A stretch of DNA of 47,500 bases. Source: Aneurinibacillus uraniidurans. GTDB lineage: Bacteria > Bacillota > Bacilli > Aneurinibacillales > Aneurinibacillaceae. Location of the stretch: positions 3,180,001 through 3,227,500 of the forward strand of contig NZ_CP116902.1 of NCBI RefSeq assembly GCF_028471905.1. The letters are read 5' to 3'. The notes under the pieces were generated by a model. It had not been told where the DNA came from and made no database searches. It worked only from the letters and a program-made list of their open reading frames with translations. Below are positions 16,257-25,798 of this stretch, piece by piece; the stretch's first letter is position 1; each line of letters starts with the position of its first letter. Made by a program: the position numbers and the translations under genes.

Positions 16257-16324
16257 GGCTATCCCTCCCTTGTCTACATGCTATGTAAGAACAGCTAAGG
16301 GACAACCCTTAAATTTTTCTCATT

Positions 16325-16354
16325 TCATGTTAAAGGGGAGTGAACCATATACAT
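16325..16354 (+). promoter_or_regulatory. Candidate sigmaE-type promoter of recombinase 3
   Basis: TCATGTT (16325-16331), a 14-nt spacer and CATATACAT (16346-16354) resemble the mother-cell sigmaE consensus (KMATATT, 14-15 nt, CATACANT), each box with about one mismatch. Transcription would begin about 30 nt before the ATG at 16391. This is a by-eye match and needs experimental support. Confidence 0.4.
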
Positions 16355-16390
16355 AGGACAAGAACTCAAAAAAAAGCCTGGTGAACTCAT

Positions 16391-17854
16391 ATGAAACATG
16401 AATTTGAACAAATCAACGCGAAAAGTATCGCCCTATATTGTCGAGTTTCTACGGACGAGCAAGCACGAGAAGGCGTTTCCCTTGATGAACAGCAGGAGCG
16501 ACTGAAGGCTTATTGTCGAGCTATGGGATGGAGTACAGAGCCAATTTTGTTTGTGGATGATGGATATTCAGCTAAAAATATGGACCGTCCTCAATTAAAT
16601 CGTTTGCTCCAAGCCGTTGAAAAAGGAAGCATATCTCGAATCCTTGTTACGAAGCTTGATCGGTTAAGCAGACGCCTTCTTGACTTGTTGAAGCTGATTG
16701 ATGTATTTCAGGAATATGATGTTTCTTTTGCCTCTATAAGTGAATCATTCGATACGAATACTCCATCTGGACGCCTCACTCTTCAAGTCTTAGGAGCCGT
16801 CGCAGAGTTTGAACGTGAACGTATACGTGAGCGCGTATTTGAAAATATGATTCACGCAGCAAATCAGGGGAAGTGGCTAACACAAAGCCCTTATGGTTAT
16901 CGGTTAGAAAATAAAGAGCTAGTTATTTATGAACCTGAAGCGCAAATTGTCCGTGATGTATATGATATGTACTTGAATCAGGGGATCGGTTATCGAGGGA
17001 TTGCCAGGAAACTGAATGATGCTGGCATTCTATCTAAACAAAAAAAGGAATGGTCGCTCCGGGCTATAAAACTGATGCTGACCAATCCAGCTTATAAAGG
17101 AACCCTTGTCTGGAATCGGGTAGATACAAGCAAGTCAAAGCGCAATCTAAAGGATAACAGCGAGTGGGTAGTAGTCGATGATGCACTCCCAATTATTATT
17201 GATAAGAAGACCTGGGAACGTGTACAGCATCAAACCAATAAAAAACAAATGGCTCCCCGTGCTCAAACAAGTCCACACCTTCTTGGTGGACTTTTGAAAT
17301 GTGGGAAATGTGGTTCTGGTATGAGCATTGGCTGGTCGGGATCAAAAAATAAAAGATATCGTGTATATGTTTGCTCTGCCCATAAAAATAAAGGTACCTG
17401 TACAAGTAAACAATACCGAGCAGACGAAGTCGAAGAATGGTTTAAAGAAGGATTGCAGCAGTTGTTAAATATGATCGGTTATCAATCATTTCCTCAGTTG
17501 ATCCAAAAAGCAACTCAACAAAACGAAGAAAATTTAGAGCAAAAAATTCGTACAGCGAAAAACCGCTACAAACGAAAAGTAGAGGCATACACCGCCGGAT
17601 TGATTGAACTTGAGGATCTAAATGAGGAAAAACAGCGTTTAGAAAAACTTATAGAGGAAGCAGATCAAAAAAGTTCAGTGTCTCAAATCGATATTTCAGA
17701 TGTAGAGGAAATGGTTAAAGAAAAAATTAAAAATGCTCTCGATGCTATTGATATATTACCCGTTCCAGAAGCGAAGTCTTTAATCAAAACTATCGTTGAA
17801 AAAGTAATTATACCCGGGGAAAAAGATATTGAAATCGTTCTACGTATAAATTAG
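16391..17854 (+). CDS. Large serine recombinase 3, integrase/excisionase candidate
   Basis: A 487-residue, fully canonical large serine recombinase. Catalytic motifs are LYCRVST (Ser20, Arg18), VDDGYSAKNMDRP, TKLDRLSR and EFERERIRERVFENM. The recombinase domain starts QSPYGYRL; a zinc ribbon has CGKC and later C residues (VCSAHKNKGTC); a coiled coil spans about 385-430. Length and architecture match the SpoIVCA type that excises skin from sigK. It is the only plus-strand recombinase in the element and stands alone, between a sigmaE-like promoter and a bidirectional terminator. The ribosome binding site is weak (GGTG). I consider it the best candidate for excising the element, with the tandem pair as the alternative. 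Confidence 0.95.
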   Translation: MKHEFEQINAKSIALYCRVSTDEQAREGVSLDEQQERLKAYCRAMGWSTEPILFVDDGYSAKNMDRPQLNRLLQAVEKGSISRILVTKLDRLSRRLLDLLKLIDVFQEYDVSFASISESFDTNTPSGRLTLQVLGAVAEFERERIRERVFENMIHAANQGKWLTQSPYGYRLENKELVIYEPEAQIVRDVYDMYLNQGIGYRGIARKLNDAGILSKQKKEWSLRAIKLMLTNPAYKGTLVWNRVDTSKSKRNLKDNSEWVVVDDALPIIIDKKTWERVQHQTNKKQMAPRAQTSPHLLGGLLKCGKCGSGMSIGWSGSKNKRYRVYVCSAHKNKGTCTSKQYRADEVEEWFKEGLQQLLNMIGYQSFPQLIQKATQQNEENLEQKIRTAKNRYKRKVEAYTAGLIELEDLNEEKQRLEKLIEEADQKSSVSQIDISDVEEMVKEKIKNALDAIDILPVPEAKSLIKTIVEKVIIPGEKDIEIVLRIN

Positions 17855-17883
17855 CTATCTATTTAATCTCTTCTAACCAAAAA

Positions 17884-17928
17884 GGGATATCCCGCAAGCT
17901 GCTCTATTGATGGCTTGCTGGATATCTC
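17884..17928. terminator. Bidirectional terminator after recombinase 3
   Basis: GGGATATCCCGCAAGC pairs with GCTTGCTGGATATCTC around a short loop, followed by TTTTGTTTT on the plus strand and A-rich sequence on the left. The sequence resembles the terminator at 2798-2845, in keeping with the homologous SLH tail beside it. Confidence 0.85.
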
Positions 17929-17953
17929 TTTTGTTTTACGCATCTTTTGGTAA

Positions 17954-18535
17954 CTAAATCAACTCGGATTTCTGTAGAAGTCTTTGAACAATCGCAGCAA
18001 CCTCAGCTCGAGAGATGAACGCTTTCGGTGCCAATTGCTGACCATTTCTACCAGATACAAGGCCTGCTTGCAAGCAATCTACACCCCCATTCTTCGCCCA
18101 GTGCTTCTCTACATCTTTAAATTCCAGAGGATGCCAGACAATCGAATACGTACTGTTCGTCAAACTATTGATTTTAGCAAAATACTTTCCATCAATCATA
18201 ACTACTTTAGTCGGTACGTGACGAGCCGTTTCATCCGGGTCAACAACGACGCCTGTTGTAATCTTGTTCGGGTCTATTCCGTCCGGAATGGCGATGGTTC
18301 TTTCTACGTACGCATTGAACTTAGAGACATCGATTGTCTTATCTCCATATGTTCCTTTTACCGTGAAATTGACGGGTGGGGCTACAATGGTGAATTCACC
18401 TTTTGCTGCCGAGTTCTCCACGATCTTCGCCGTTTCCGCTGTCGGTTTGGAAATCTCGATCTTTACTTTAATGTCTTGCAGATTCACACTCTTACCGATT
18501 TGCTCGGATACGGCGTCAATGTTAATCTGCTGGGC
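17954..18535 (-). pseudogene. Truncated copy of the giant SLH protein tail
   Basis: From the AQQINIDA residues to the C-terminal KSELI it is colinear with the end of the 2769-residue protein. Two lesions are visible. The 5' part is missing, with homology stopping near 18535; upstream codons are unrelated and open only from an unsupported TTG at 18610. The SLH region has also collapsed: HWAK of the first SLH domain is joined almost directly to DCLQAGL of the third, removing about 131 residues. The deletion endpoints are the equivalent HWAK and EWAK motifs, which suggests recombination between SLH repeats. No signal peptide. Not expected to be functional. Confidence 0.85.
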
Positions 18536-18617
18536 ATGTGGTGGGACCCCTCTATAAGACTTATGACTGCTCGCTATACCCTTCTTGTTACATATCCTTA
18601 TGCCTGGCAATTTAAAA

Positions 18618-18655
18618 AAGCTGACGTCGGTAATCTACGACGTCAGCTTGCCGCT
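18618..18655 (-). terminator. Terminator of the SLH/Ig-like gene
   Basis: AAGCTGACGTCG (18618-18629) and CGACGTCAGCTT (18638-18649) form a perfect 12-bp stem with an 8-nt loop. On the minus strand it is followed by a T-run. Confidence 0.9.
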
Positions 18656-18719
18656 TAGGGGCTTTTTTCAATTTCTATAAAATAGGGTCTTAACTACGAA
18701 GGGATGGTTCTTTTTTGAC

Positions 18720-21700
18720 TTATGGAGTGTGACCTCCGAGGTACTGCGGCGTGCTCGGGAAGATGTTCCATTCCCCGTACAGGTTGAACGAGCCCGAACC
18801 TGCATGAATGCCAGACTTGCGGATAATCGTTCCACCATTTGGCATGAATTGACTGTGCGAGGTCGGATCACCAAGCACGTCGATTACGACTCCATTTTTC
18901 TTCAGAACAAAGCCTGTAGTAACAACATCATTGCCCAGATCGTACATCGCTAGTTCATCATTGAAGTACGTGACAGCAGGGGCAATGTCGAACAGATCAT
19001 AAAATATCCGGTCAATGAAGAGATACGGCATACCCTTCCAGAGCGGAAACAACGCTTTGGTATATGAGCTTTCCTGTCCAGTCTTGAGCTTATATTGATG
19101 GACTTCCAGTTCATAGCCGGACACTTTCTGCGAGGTGTCGCCAACAGGGTTATAGAACAACTGAATCGCCGTGCGCCCGTTACCCAGGTCCATATATTGT
19201 GAGAAGTACAAGTCCTCAGCTCCTTGTGGATTGACAGTGACATGCAGCACGACTGCCGAGCCGTTTGCACCGATCACCCACACCGACCGCGAAGCGTCGC
19301 CGTTCCATGTCCAGAGCTTTCCGTTCAGCGCCACGGGTCCGATCAGGGTCGAGTCAGGGGTGCCTTCGTATATTTGGAACTTGGTTTGGTCCGGGAAGAT
19401 GCTCGATAGATCGTAGCTGATACTGTCCTTCACACCCTGTTTCGTCCGAATCTCCACCTGTCCGTTCGGAGCAAGCGGCGCGTTGCGCACGGCGAGGTCG
19501 TAGGTCGTCGTGCCTCCCTTGCCATCGTCTGCGGTGATCTGTACCTTCGTGCTGCCCGCGGTCGAATCTGGTGTCAGCGTGAGGAGATTTCCAGAAACGG
19601 ATGCAGCGACGATGCCAGACGTTTGCGGAACGGCGGTAAAGGTCAGTGCATCGCCGTCCGGATCTTCAAACAGTTGAGTCAGGTCGAACGTCCGGGCATT
19701 GGTCACTCCGGCAGTCAGGACTTGTTCGTAGATGGAGCTGACAACTTCCGGGGCTTGGTTTTGCCCCGTTGGAGCCGCTTTGACCTCTACCAGAATGGAT
19801 GCCGTTGCGGTTCCCCCTCTGCCATCACTCACCATCAAGGTTACCTCTGTTTGGCCTACACCGACCGGTGTTAATGTCAGTGTATCTCCGCTCACCGTTA
19901 CCGTTGCGATGCCATGGTCGTTTGTATCTGCTGTCAACGTCAGCGGATCATTATCCTCATCATGCAAGTAACTCGATAAATCCAGCTGCTGTGCATTCCC
20001 TCCCACTTGTAGGGTTTGCTTCGCTATCGAGTCAACCGCCGGATTGTGATTGGTTACAGATGCTGCCTTCACCTCTACCGGAATGGATGCCGTTGCGCTT
20101 CCTCCTCTGCCATCGCTCACCGTCAAGGCTACCTCTGTTTGGCCTACACCAACTGGTGTTAATGTCAGTGTATCTCCGCTCACTGTTACCGTTGCGATGC
20201 CATGGTCGTTTGTATCTGCTGTCAACGTAAGTGGATCATTGTCCTCATCGTGCAAGTAATTAGATAAATCCAACTGTTGGGCATTTCCCCCTACCTGCAG
20301 AGTTTGCTTCGCTATTGAGTCAACCGTCGGATTATGATTCGTTACAGATGCCGCCTTCACCTCTACCGGAATGGATGCCGTTGCGCTTCCTCCTCTGCCA
20401 TCGCTTACCGTCAAGGTTACCTCTGTTTGACCTACACCAACCGGTGTTAATGTCAGTGTATTTCCGCTCACCGTTACCGTTGCGATGCTATGATCCTTTG
20501 TATCTGCTGTCAATGTCAGTGGATCATTATCCTCATCATGCAAGTAACCAGATAAATCTAGTTGTTGTGCATTTCCCCCTACCTGTATGGTTTGTGAAGG
20601 AATAGTACTAATAGAAGGTTCGGCATTCGGTAATGCGGTTACGTTTAGTTTGAATACTTGCGTAATACTACTGCCAGCATTGGATGCTGTAACTGTCACT
20701 GTTGCGATACCCACCCGCAAAGGATGTAGAGTTAATGTACTGTCTGACAAACTTAATGTGGCAATATCAGTATTATCGATAATTGCTGTATAGTTTAAAG
20801 GATCATTAGTCGTATTTACAAACAAAGAGTTAAGATTAAGAGTGGGATTACTCGATCCTAACTGTACAGATTGATCAGGAATCGAATCGTTAACGGACAG
20901 AGTGAATGAAGCCGTCGTTTTCTTTCCAACTTGATCATCGGCAACAACTGTAATTTTCGATGTCCCTTTCCCTTGCGGCATAACTGTAAGAATATTTCCT
21001 GTAACAGACACCTTGGCAACACTATTATTCTGGGAAGCAGCCCCAAATTTCAAAGTAGGTTGCTCATCATCTTTCAGATACTGAGATAAATCGATCGTAT
21101 AATTTCCATTTGCAAGTAAAATGAGTTGAGGGTCAACAAAATTCTTAATTAGCTTTGGTGCTGTGTTCCCTCCACTAGAACCACCAGATGAACTACCTCC
21201 CGATGAACTTTGTGAGGCAGATGATGACGTAGTTACCCCGCTAACCGCTGATGAAGGTACACCCGTAGCAAGTGTCACGCCTCCCACTTTACTTGATGCT
21301 CCTGTCGTTACCTGAGACTGCGGATTATTAACTTGAAGTTGCCCGACTGAACCAGAATTATTTAGCGCCACTGATCCAGAACCATTCACTGTTACAGTAG
21401 CAATATCTGCATTACCAGCTACTGTTACTGGGCTTGAACTCGCTACAACAACTTGCTGAACAGTTCCTTGCACGTTAACTGTTTGTGCACCCTCACTAAT
21501 CGTCATTTGTTGTAGCTTCGCTGTCGGGTCTACTTCAATCGTTGCATTCGTTCTTACATCCATACTTTGTACCGTTGTACTACCTGAAGAGACGACATGT
21601 ACGTCCTGCTTCGTAACATTAACAGATTGCAGCTGTGAATCCTCAAACTCGACTGTATTTTCATCCCCACCTTCAATTCTTGCCATGCCTTTCACTGTTA

Positions 21701-22757
21701 ATTTCTTAGCGTAAAAATCGTTTTGAAGCATCTTTTTAATGGTGAAATTATTCAATACCGTCAGATTCGATACTGTAATATAATCACTCGCAACGATCAA
21801 ATCCCCGTCTACTATCGCTCCATTTCCGTTTAAAATAAGGTTCCCAGCAAATTCTTTTTCGCCTGTCTTCGCTGGACTTCCACCCGCCACAAGCTCTAGG
21901 TATGTGATTTTCGTGATCGTTTGATTTGACGATTCAAAGTCAATGTTTGCCTTCTGGAGAACCTTCGCATTCTCTTCATTTAATAGCCCTTTCAAACTTT
22001 CAGATACTTGATAGACGGAGCCGTTAATCGTAACCGTATCTTCCTTAATCGTGTCAATTACCATGTGATGAGGAGAAGATGTCACGATATCTACTAATCT
22101 AGACAAAACAGAAGCTACCTCCTGGCGTTGAACAAATTTCGCAGGGTTGAAATTTTCCCCATCCCCTTGAAGTAACCCTTGTTCCAGTGCCACTTGAATC
22201 GCTGGTTTCGCCCAGGTACTTACCTTACTTTTATCTGCAAATGGGAGATTGTCCCCTTTTCCTTTTGTATCTGCTTTAATCGCATTGACTAATAACACAG
22301 CAAGTTCTTCCCGGGTCATGGGGGTATCCGGATGAAAGTCTCCCTTTTCATCCCCCTTCATAATCCCAGCGGTTTTCACTGCTTCAATAGCATCTCTGGC
22401 CCATGCAGTTGTTGAAACATCTCGAAAAGGAGACGAACTGCTATTTTGTTTCGTCAGATGTAATACGTTTGCTATCGTTGAAGCGACTTCCTGGCGTGTC
22501 ATCTTATCCAGTGGTCGAAAACGACCTGTTGGATCTCCGACCATAATCCCTTGTTCTTTCATTTTCCCTACAGCATCTCTTGCCCATGCACTGATTTGAT
22601 TAGAATCTACAAAAGAAGTGTCCACCGTATTTTGGGACGCTGGTTTTTCCTTACTGGAATTAGGAGCTGCCACAACATGAATCGGTCCAAACAACATAGA
22701 AAGAACGACTGTAGTAGATAACACTTTATGGCATTCCCTATATATATTTTTGCTCAT
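18720..22757 (-). CDS. SLH surface protein with Ig-like repeats and lamin-tail-like C-terminus
   Basis: A 1345-residue exported protein. A signal peptide (to about VVAAP, residue 32) is followed by three N-terminal SLH domains (about 48-235; for example GDPTGRFRPLDKMTRQE), a region with parallel-beta character (about 300-500), a Ser/Gly linker, then Ig/cadherin-like domains. Three of these are near-identical 96-residue repeats (GGNAQQLDLS.YLHDEDNDPL). The last 150 residues (FNLYGEWNIFPSTPQYLGGH) resemble a lamin-tail domain. SLH at the N-terminus contrasts with the C-terminal SLH of the giant protein. Ribosome binding site AGGGGG precedes the ATG. Probably wall-anchored; ligand unknown. Confidence 0.88.
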   Translation of the reverse strand: MSKNIYRECHKVLSTTVVLSMLFGPIHVVAAPNSSKEKPASQNTVDTSFVDSNQISAWARDAVGKMKEQGIMVGDPTGRFRPLDKMTRQEVASTIANVLHLTKQNSSSSPFRDVSTTAWARDAIEAVKTAGIMKGDEKGDFHPDTPMTREELAVLLVNAIKADTKGKGDNLPFADKSKVSTWAKPAIQVALEQGLLQGDGENFNPAKFVQRQEVASVLSRLVDIVTSSPHHMVIDTIKEDTVTINGSVYQVSESLKGLLNEENAKVLQKANIDFESSNQTITKITYLELVAGGSPAKTGEKEFAGNLILNGNGAIVDGDLIVASDYITVSNLTVLNNFTIKKMLQNDFYAKKLTVKGMARIEGGDENTVEFEDSQLQSVNVTKQDVHVVSSGSTTVQSMDVRTNATIEVDPTAKLQQMTISEGAQTVNVQGTVQQVVVASSSPVTVAGNADIATVTVNGSGSVALNNSGSVGQLQVNNPQSQVTTGASSKVGGVTLATGVPSSAVSGVTTSSSASQSSSGGSSSGGSSGGNTAPKLIKNFVDPQLILLANGNYTIDLSQYLKDDEQPTLKFGAASQNNSVAKVSVTGNILTVMPQGKGTSKITVVADDQVGKKTTASFTLSVNDSIPDQSVQLGSSNPTLNLNSLFVNTTNDPLNYTAIIDNTDIATLSLSDSTLTLHPLRVGIATVTVTASNAGSSITQVFKLNVTALPNAEPSISTIPSQTIQVGGNAQQLDLSGYLHDEDNDPLTLTADTKDHSIATVTVSGNTLTLTPVGVGQTEVTLTVSDGRGGSATASIPVEVKAASVTNHNPTVDSIAKQTLQVGGNAQQLDLSNYLHDEDNDPLTLTADTNDHGIATVTVSGDTLTLTPVGVGQTEVALTVSDGRGGSATASIPVEVKAASVTNHNPAVDSIAKQTLQVGGNAQQLDLSSYLHDEDNDPLTLTADTNDHGIATVTVSGDTLTLTPVGVGQTEVTLMVSDGRGGTATASILVEVKAAPTGQNQAPEVVSSIYEQVLTAGVTNARTFDLTQLFEDPDGDALTFTAVPQTSGIVAASVSGNLLTLTPDSTAGSTKVQITADDGKGGTTTYDLAVRNAPLAPNGQVEIRTKQGVKDSISYDLSSIFPDQTKFQIYEGTPDSTLIGPVALNGKLWTWNGDASRSVWVIGANGSAVVLHVTVNPQGAEDLYFSQYMDLGNGRTAIQLFYNPVGDTSQKVSGYELEVHQYKLKTGQESSYTKALFPLWKGMPYLFIDRIFYDLFDIAPAVTYFNDELAMYDLGNDVVTTGFVLKKNGVVIDVLGDPTSHSQFMPNGGTIIRKSGIHAGSGSFNLYGEWNIFPSTPQYLGGHTP
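19760..20620 (-). repeat. Three in-frame 288-bp repeats
   Basis: The landmark TTGGCCTACA (or one-base variant) recurs at 19851, 20139 and 20427, a period of 288 bp or 96 codons. The copies differ at scattered sites, so they are older than the 300-bp repeats of the giant gene. Confidence 0.88.
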
Positions 22758-22769
22758 GATTTCCCCCTA

Positions 22770-22838
22770 CTTACGAAATAAGTAAAAGTTACTGTAATTA
22801 CTGTATTAGTTACATATTAATTTAGAATATTTCGTAAG
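22770..22838. repeat. Inverted repeat in the leader of the SLH/Ig-like gene
   Basis: CTTACGAAATA (22770-22780) and TATTTCGTAAG (22828-22838) are perfect 11-bp inverted repeats separated by 47 bp. The left arm is just before the ribosome binding site. It could be a leader hairpin or a split operator. Confidence 0.6.
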
Positions 22839-22903
22839 AAAAACTCATAGATGCTGCCGATCTCATTTGCTTACAGCACCATATATTTTCTTAACTTATA
22901 AGA

Positions 22904-22938
22904 AGAGTGTAGAGAAATATGGACCTTCCCTACACTCT
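22904..22938 (-). terminator. Probable terminator of the SLH/IPT gene
   Basis: AGAGTGTAG and CTACACTCT form a perfect 9-bp stem with a 17-nt loop downstream of the stop at 22985. The T-run is poor (TCTTCTTAT). Confidence 0.55.
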
Positions 22939-22984
22939 AAACATTACCAATTTTCATACTACGTCAGAATGCTTTAATCATCTG

Positions 22985-25735
22985 CTACGGTGTGTACGAA
23001 TTTAAGTCATCAGTATAGCCTTGCCCTTTATTTATCCATTCTGCAGAATCGTAGGAGTTCGTATTTCCACGAACAGTACCACTAATACGTCCTAAGGATT
23101 GGTAAGGTACAAATTCGGCAATATCGAGAAGCTGATCCCCATAGTATAATTTAAGCTGAATTGATTGCGAATCATCATTATAAAAACCCATCATCTCGTA
23201 ATAATCGAAGTTTACCTCACCAGAATAGATAGATTCCCCAATAGTAAACGTATTCGCGCTGCGGATAACGGCCCCGCTTTCCGGACTAAAGGTGATATCA
23301 TCTCCACCATCACTGCGTTCAATATGTACCTTTGTAGCATCAATGTCTTCATCGGTAGGGTTATACAACTCGATACCTTGTAGAAAACCATCGCCCCATA
23401 CCACTTCAGAAATGAACAAAGTCTTTGTGACTATCTTATTTGCCGCACTAACAACAGGAGCTCCTGTTGTTGTTCCTGTACTTGCGACAGGCGTCACTTC
23501 AAAGAAGATGTACTGCCCTTCGTCCTTACTCACAAGTGTATACGTCTTGGAGGTCGCTCCGGTAATGGCTACTTTATTCGTTCCAGCTTCATCATCTGCA
23601 CGGTACCATTTAAACGTAGACGTTCCTTCCCCATCACTCTCTGCATCGTTGTACGTGTAGCTTCCCGTCAAGGTTTGACCCACCATTGTGGTTCCTTTGA
23701 TCACCACATTGTCTGCTGTTGGTGCCTGGTTGGCTGCTGATACGTACGTGTACCCATTCGTCAAGTTCGCCGTTCCAATAGGTGTCGTGATGGATACATT
23801 CACTGCGCCTGCTGTTCCGGCTGGTACTGTTGCCGTAATCTGGGTGCTAGAATTTATGGTAAAGGAAGTTGCGTAGGTTTCACCAAACTTCACTGCCGTT
23901 GCACCTGTTAGTCCTGTACCTGTGATTGTTACCGTATTTCCCCCTACTACCGGACCGGACGACGGGCTAATCGAAGTAATGCTCGATGCCGTAGCATACG
24001 TATACCCGCCAGTCAAACTCGCCGTTCCATTCGGCGTTGCGACGGATGCAGTTACTGCACCTGCGCTTCCTGCCGGAACTACAGCTGTGATTTGTGTATC
24101 TGAAACAACGGTAAAAGAAACAGCTGAGGCTTCACCAAATTTCACCGCTGTCGCACCTGTTAGTCCTGTGCCTGTGATTGTTACTGTATTTCCACCGGCT
24201 GTAGATCCGGACGATGGACTAATCGAAGTAATGCTAGGGTTCGATGCAGCAACATACGTGTATCCACCTACTGAATTTGCCGTTCCATTCGGCGTCGTAA
24301 CCGATACTGTTACTGTATCTGCAGTAGTTGCGGCTGGTACTGTTGTCGTAATCTGCGTATCAGAATCCACTGTAAAGGACACCGCATCGACTCCACCAAA
24401 TTTCACTGCTGTTGCACCTGTTAGTCCTGTACCTGTGATTGTTACGGTGTTTCCACCGGCTGTAGATCCGGAGGACGGACTAATCGAAGTAATGCTTGAT
24501 GCCGCAGCATACGTATATCCACCAGTCAAACTCGCCGTTCCATTCGGCGTTGCGACGGATACAGTTACTGCACCGCTTCCCGCCGGAACTACGGCTGTGA
24601 TTTGTGTATCCGAAACAACAGTAAAGGAAACAGCTGAGGCTTCACCAAATTTCACCGCCGTTGCACCTGTTAGTCCTGTACCTGTGATTGTTACCGTATT
24701 TCCCCCTACTACCGAACCAGAGGACGGGCTAATCGAAGTAATGCTTGATGTCGCAGCATACGTATATCCACCAGTCAAACTCGCCGTTCCATTCGGCGTT
24801 GTGACGGATACGGTTACTGCACCTGCGCTTCCTCTCGGGACTACGGCTGTGATTTGTGTATCTGAAACAACAGTAAAAGAAACAGCTGAGGCTTCACCAA
24901 ATTTCACCGCCGTTGCACCTGCCAGTCTTGTACCTGTGATTGTTACTGTATTTCCACCTACTATAGACCCTGAAGATGGAGTAATGGAAATAATCATTGG
25001 AGAAACAGCTGGAGTACTTCCTCCATGCCCCCCGCCTCCACCTGTATTTCCATTTGTAGGTGGTGGTGTTTGTTGGCTGGGTGTAGGATTATTCGGATTA
25101 TCTGGTGCTTTATGTTTTTCGACTGCCTTGAGGAATTTACTCGTTACTAAAGCAACAGCCTGTCTATCAGCGATTCCCTTAGGATTAAAGCTATTTTCCG
25201 AGTCTCCAACCAATAAACCCAATTCCACAGCATAGGCAACTGCATCTTTTGCGTAATCTGATATGGAAGCTGCATCACTAAATTTTAAATTCGCTGCTTT
25301 TCCAGTTGCATCTACACCTAGAGCTCGTACGAAAATAACAGCCATATCTTGTCTTGATAAATTCTGTCCATTACCAAACGTGCCATCCTCATTTCCCTTT
25401 ATAAGACCAGCTTTTACTGCTGCTTCTATATACTTGAAAGCATAATGGTTTGGTGGAATATCCGAGAATGTAGGGGTTGAAGGGACATGATTTGTATCGA
25501 GGTTTAAAGCTTTTGCTAAAACGATAGCAAAGTCCTGACGTGTAATTGTACCCGTAGGAGAGAATTTCCCCTCCCCTATCCCATTTAGAATCCCTTCATT
25601 CACCAGCTTTTGAATGGCGTCTTTTGCATACGAATTATCAATATCAACAAAGGAAGTAGCTGCCTGTACAGGAAGAGTGAAAGAACTCAACAACGTCACT
25701 GTCGTCACTACGTTAATAATATTTTTCTTAATCAA
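22985..25735 (-). CDS. SLH surface protein with IPT/TIG repeats and lamin-tail domain
   Basis: An exported protein of about 916 residues. A signal peptide ending PVQA is followed by three SLH domains (about 30-210; GEGKFSPTGTITRQDFA and similar), a Pro/Asn/Gly linker, five IPT/TIG domains of about 84 residues (SPSSGSxxGGNTVTITGTGL, AVKFG), an Ig-like segment (PTADNVVIKGTTMVGQTLTG) and a C-terminal lamin-tail domain (LFISEVVWGDGFLQGIELYN). The TTG at 25735 is preferred: AGGGG lies 8 nt before it, while the GTG at 25750 has no ribosome binding site. Both this and the preceding SLH protein end in a lamin-tail-like domain, which suggests a shared partner or anchoring function. Confidence 0.88.
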   Translation of the reverse strand: MIKKNIINVVTTVTLLSSFTLPVQAATSFVDIDNSYAKDAIQKLVNEGILNGIGEGKFSPTGTITRQDFAIVLAKALNLDTNHVPSTPTFSDIPPNHYAFKYIEAAVKAGLIKGNEDGTFGNGQNLSRQDMAVIFVRALGVDATGKAANLKFSDAASISDYAKDAVAYAVELGLLVGDSENSFNPKGIADRQAVALVTSKFLKAVEKHKAPDNPNNPTPSQQTPPPTNGNTGGGGGHGGSTPAVSPMIISITPSSGSIVGGNTVTITGTRLAGATAVKFGEASAVSFTVVSDTQITAVVPRGSAGAVTVSVTTPNGTASLTGGYTYAATSSITSISPSSGSVVGGNTVTITGTGLTGATAVKFGEASAVSFTVVSDTQITAVVPAGSGAVTVSVATPNGTASLTGGYTYAAASSITSISPSSGSTAGGNTVTITGTGLTGATAVKFGGVDAVSFTVDSDTQITTTVPAATTADTVTVSVTTPNGTANSVGGYTYVAASNPSITSISPSSGSTAGGNTVTITGTGLTGATAVKFGEASAVSFTVVSDTQITAVVPAGSAGAVTASVATPNGTASLTGGYTYATASSITSISPSSGPVVGGNTVTITGTGLTGATAVKFGETYATSFTINSSTQITATVPAGTAGAVNVSITTPIGTANLTNGYTYVSAANQAPTADNVVIKGTTMVGQTLTGSYTYNDAESDGEGTSTFKWYRADDEAGTNKVAITGATSKTYTLVSKDEGQYIFFEVTPVASTGTTTGAPVVSAANKIVTKTLFISEVVWGDGFLQGIELYNPTDEDIDATKVHIERSDGGDDITFSPESGAVIRSANTFTIGESIYSGEVNFDYYEMMGFYNDDSQSIQLKLYYGDQLLDIAEFVPYQSLGRISGTVRGNTNSYDSAEWINKGQGYTDDLNSYTP

Positions 25736-25798
25736 AAAGTTTCCCCTCACAATCGTTCAAATGAATGACCTTGCATTTTCCCTGTATTGTATCATTTC

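Noticed and set aside
23922-25235. A 437-residue plus-strand open frame
   Set aside because: It is antisense to the IPT repeats; Val/Pro-rich composition and repeated blocks mirror the real minus-strand protein, which has SLH domains and a signal peptide.
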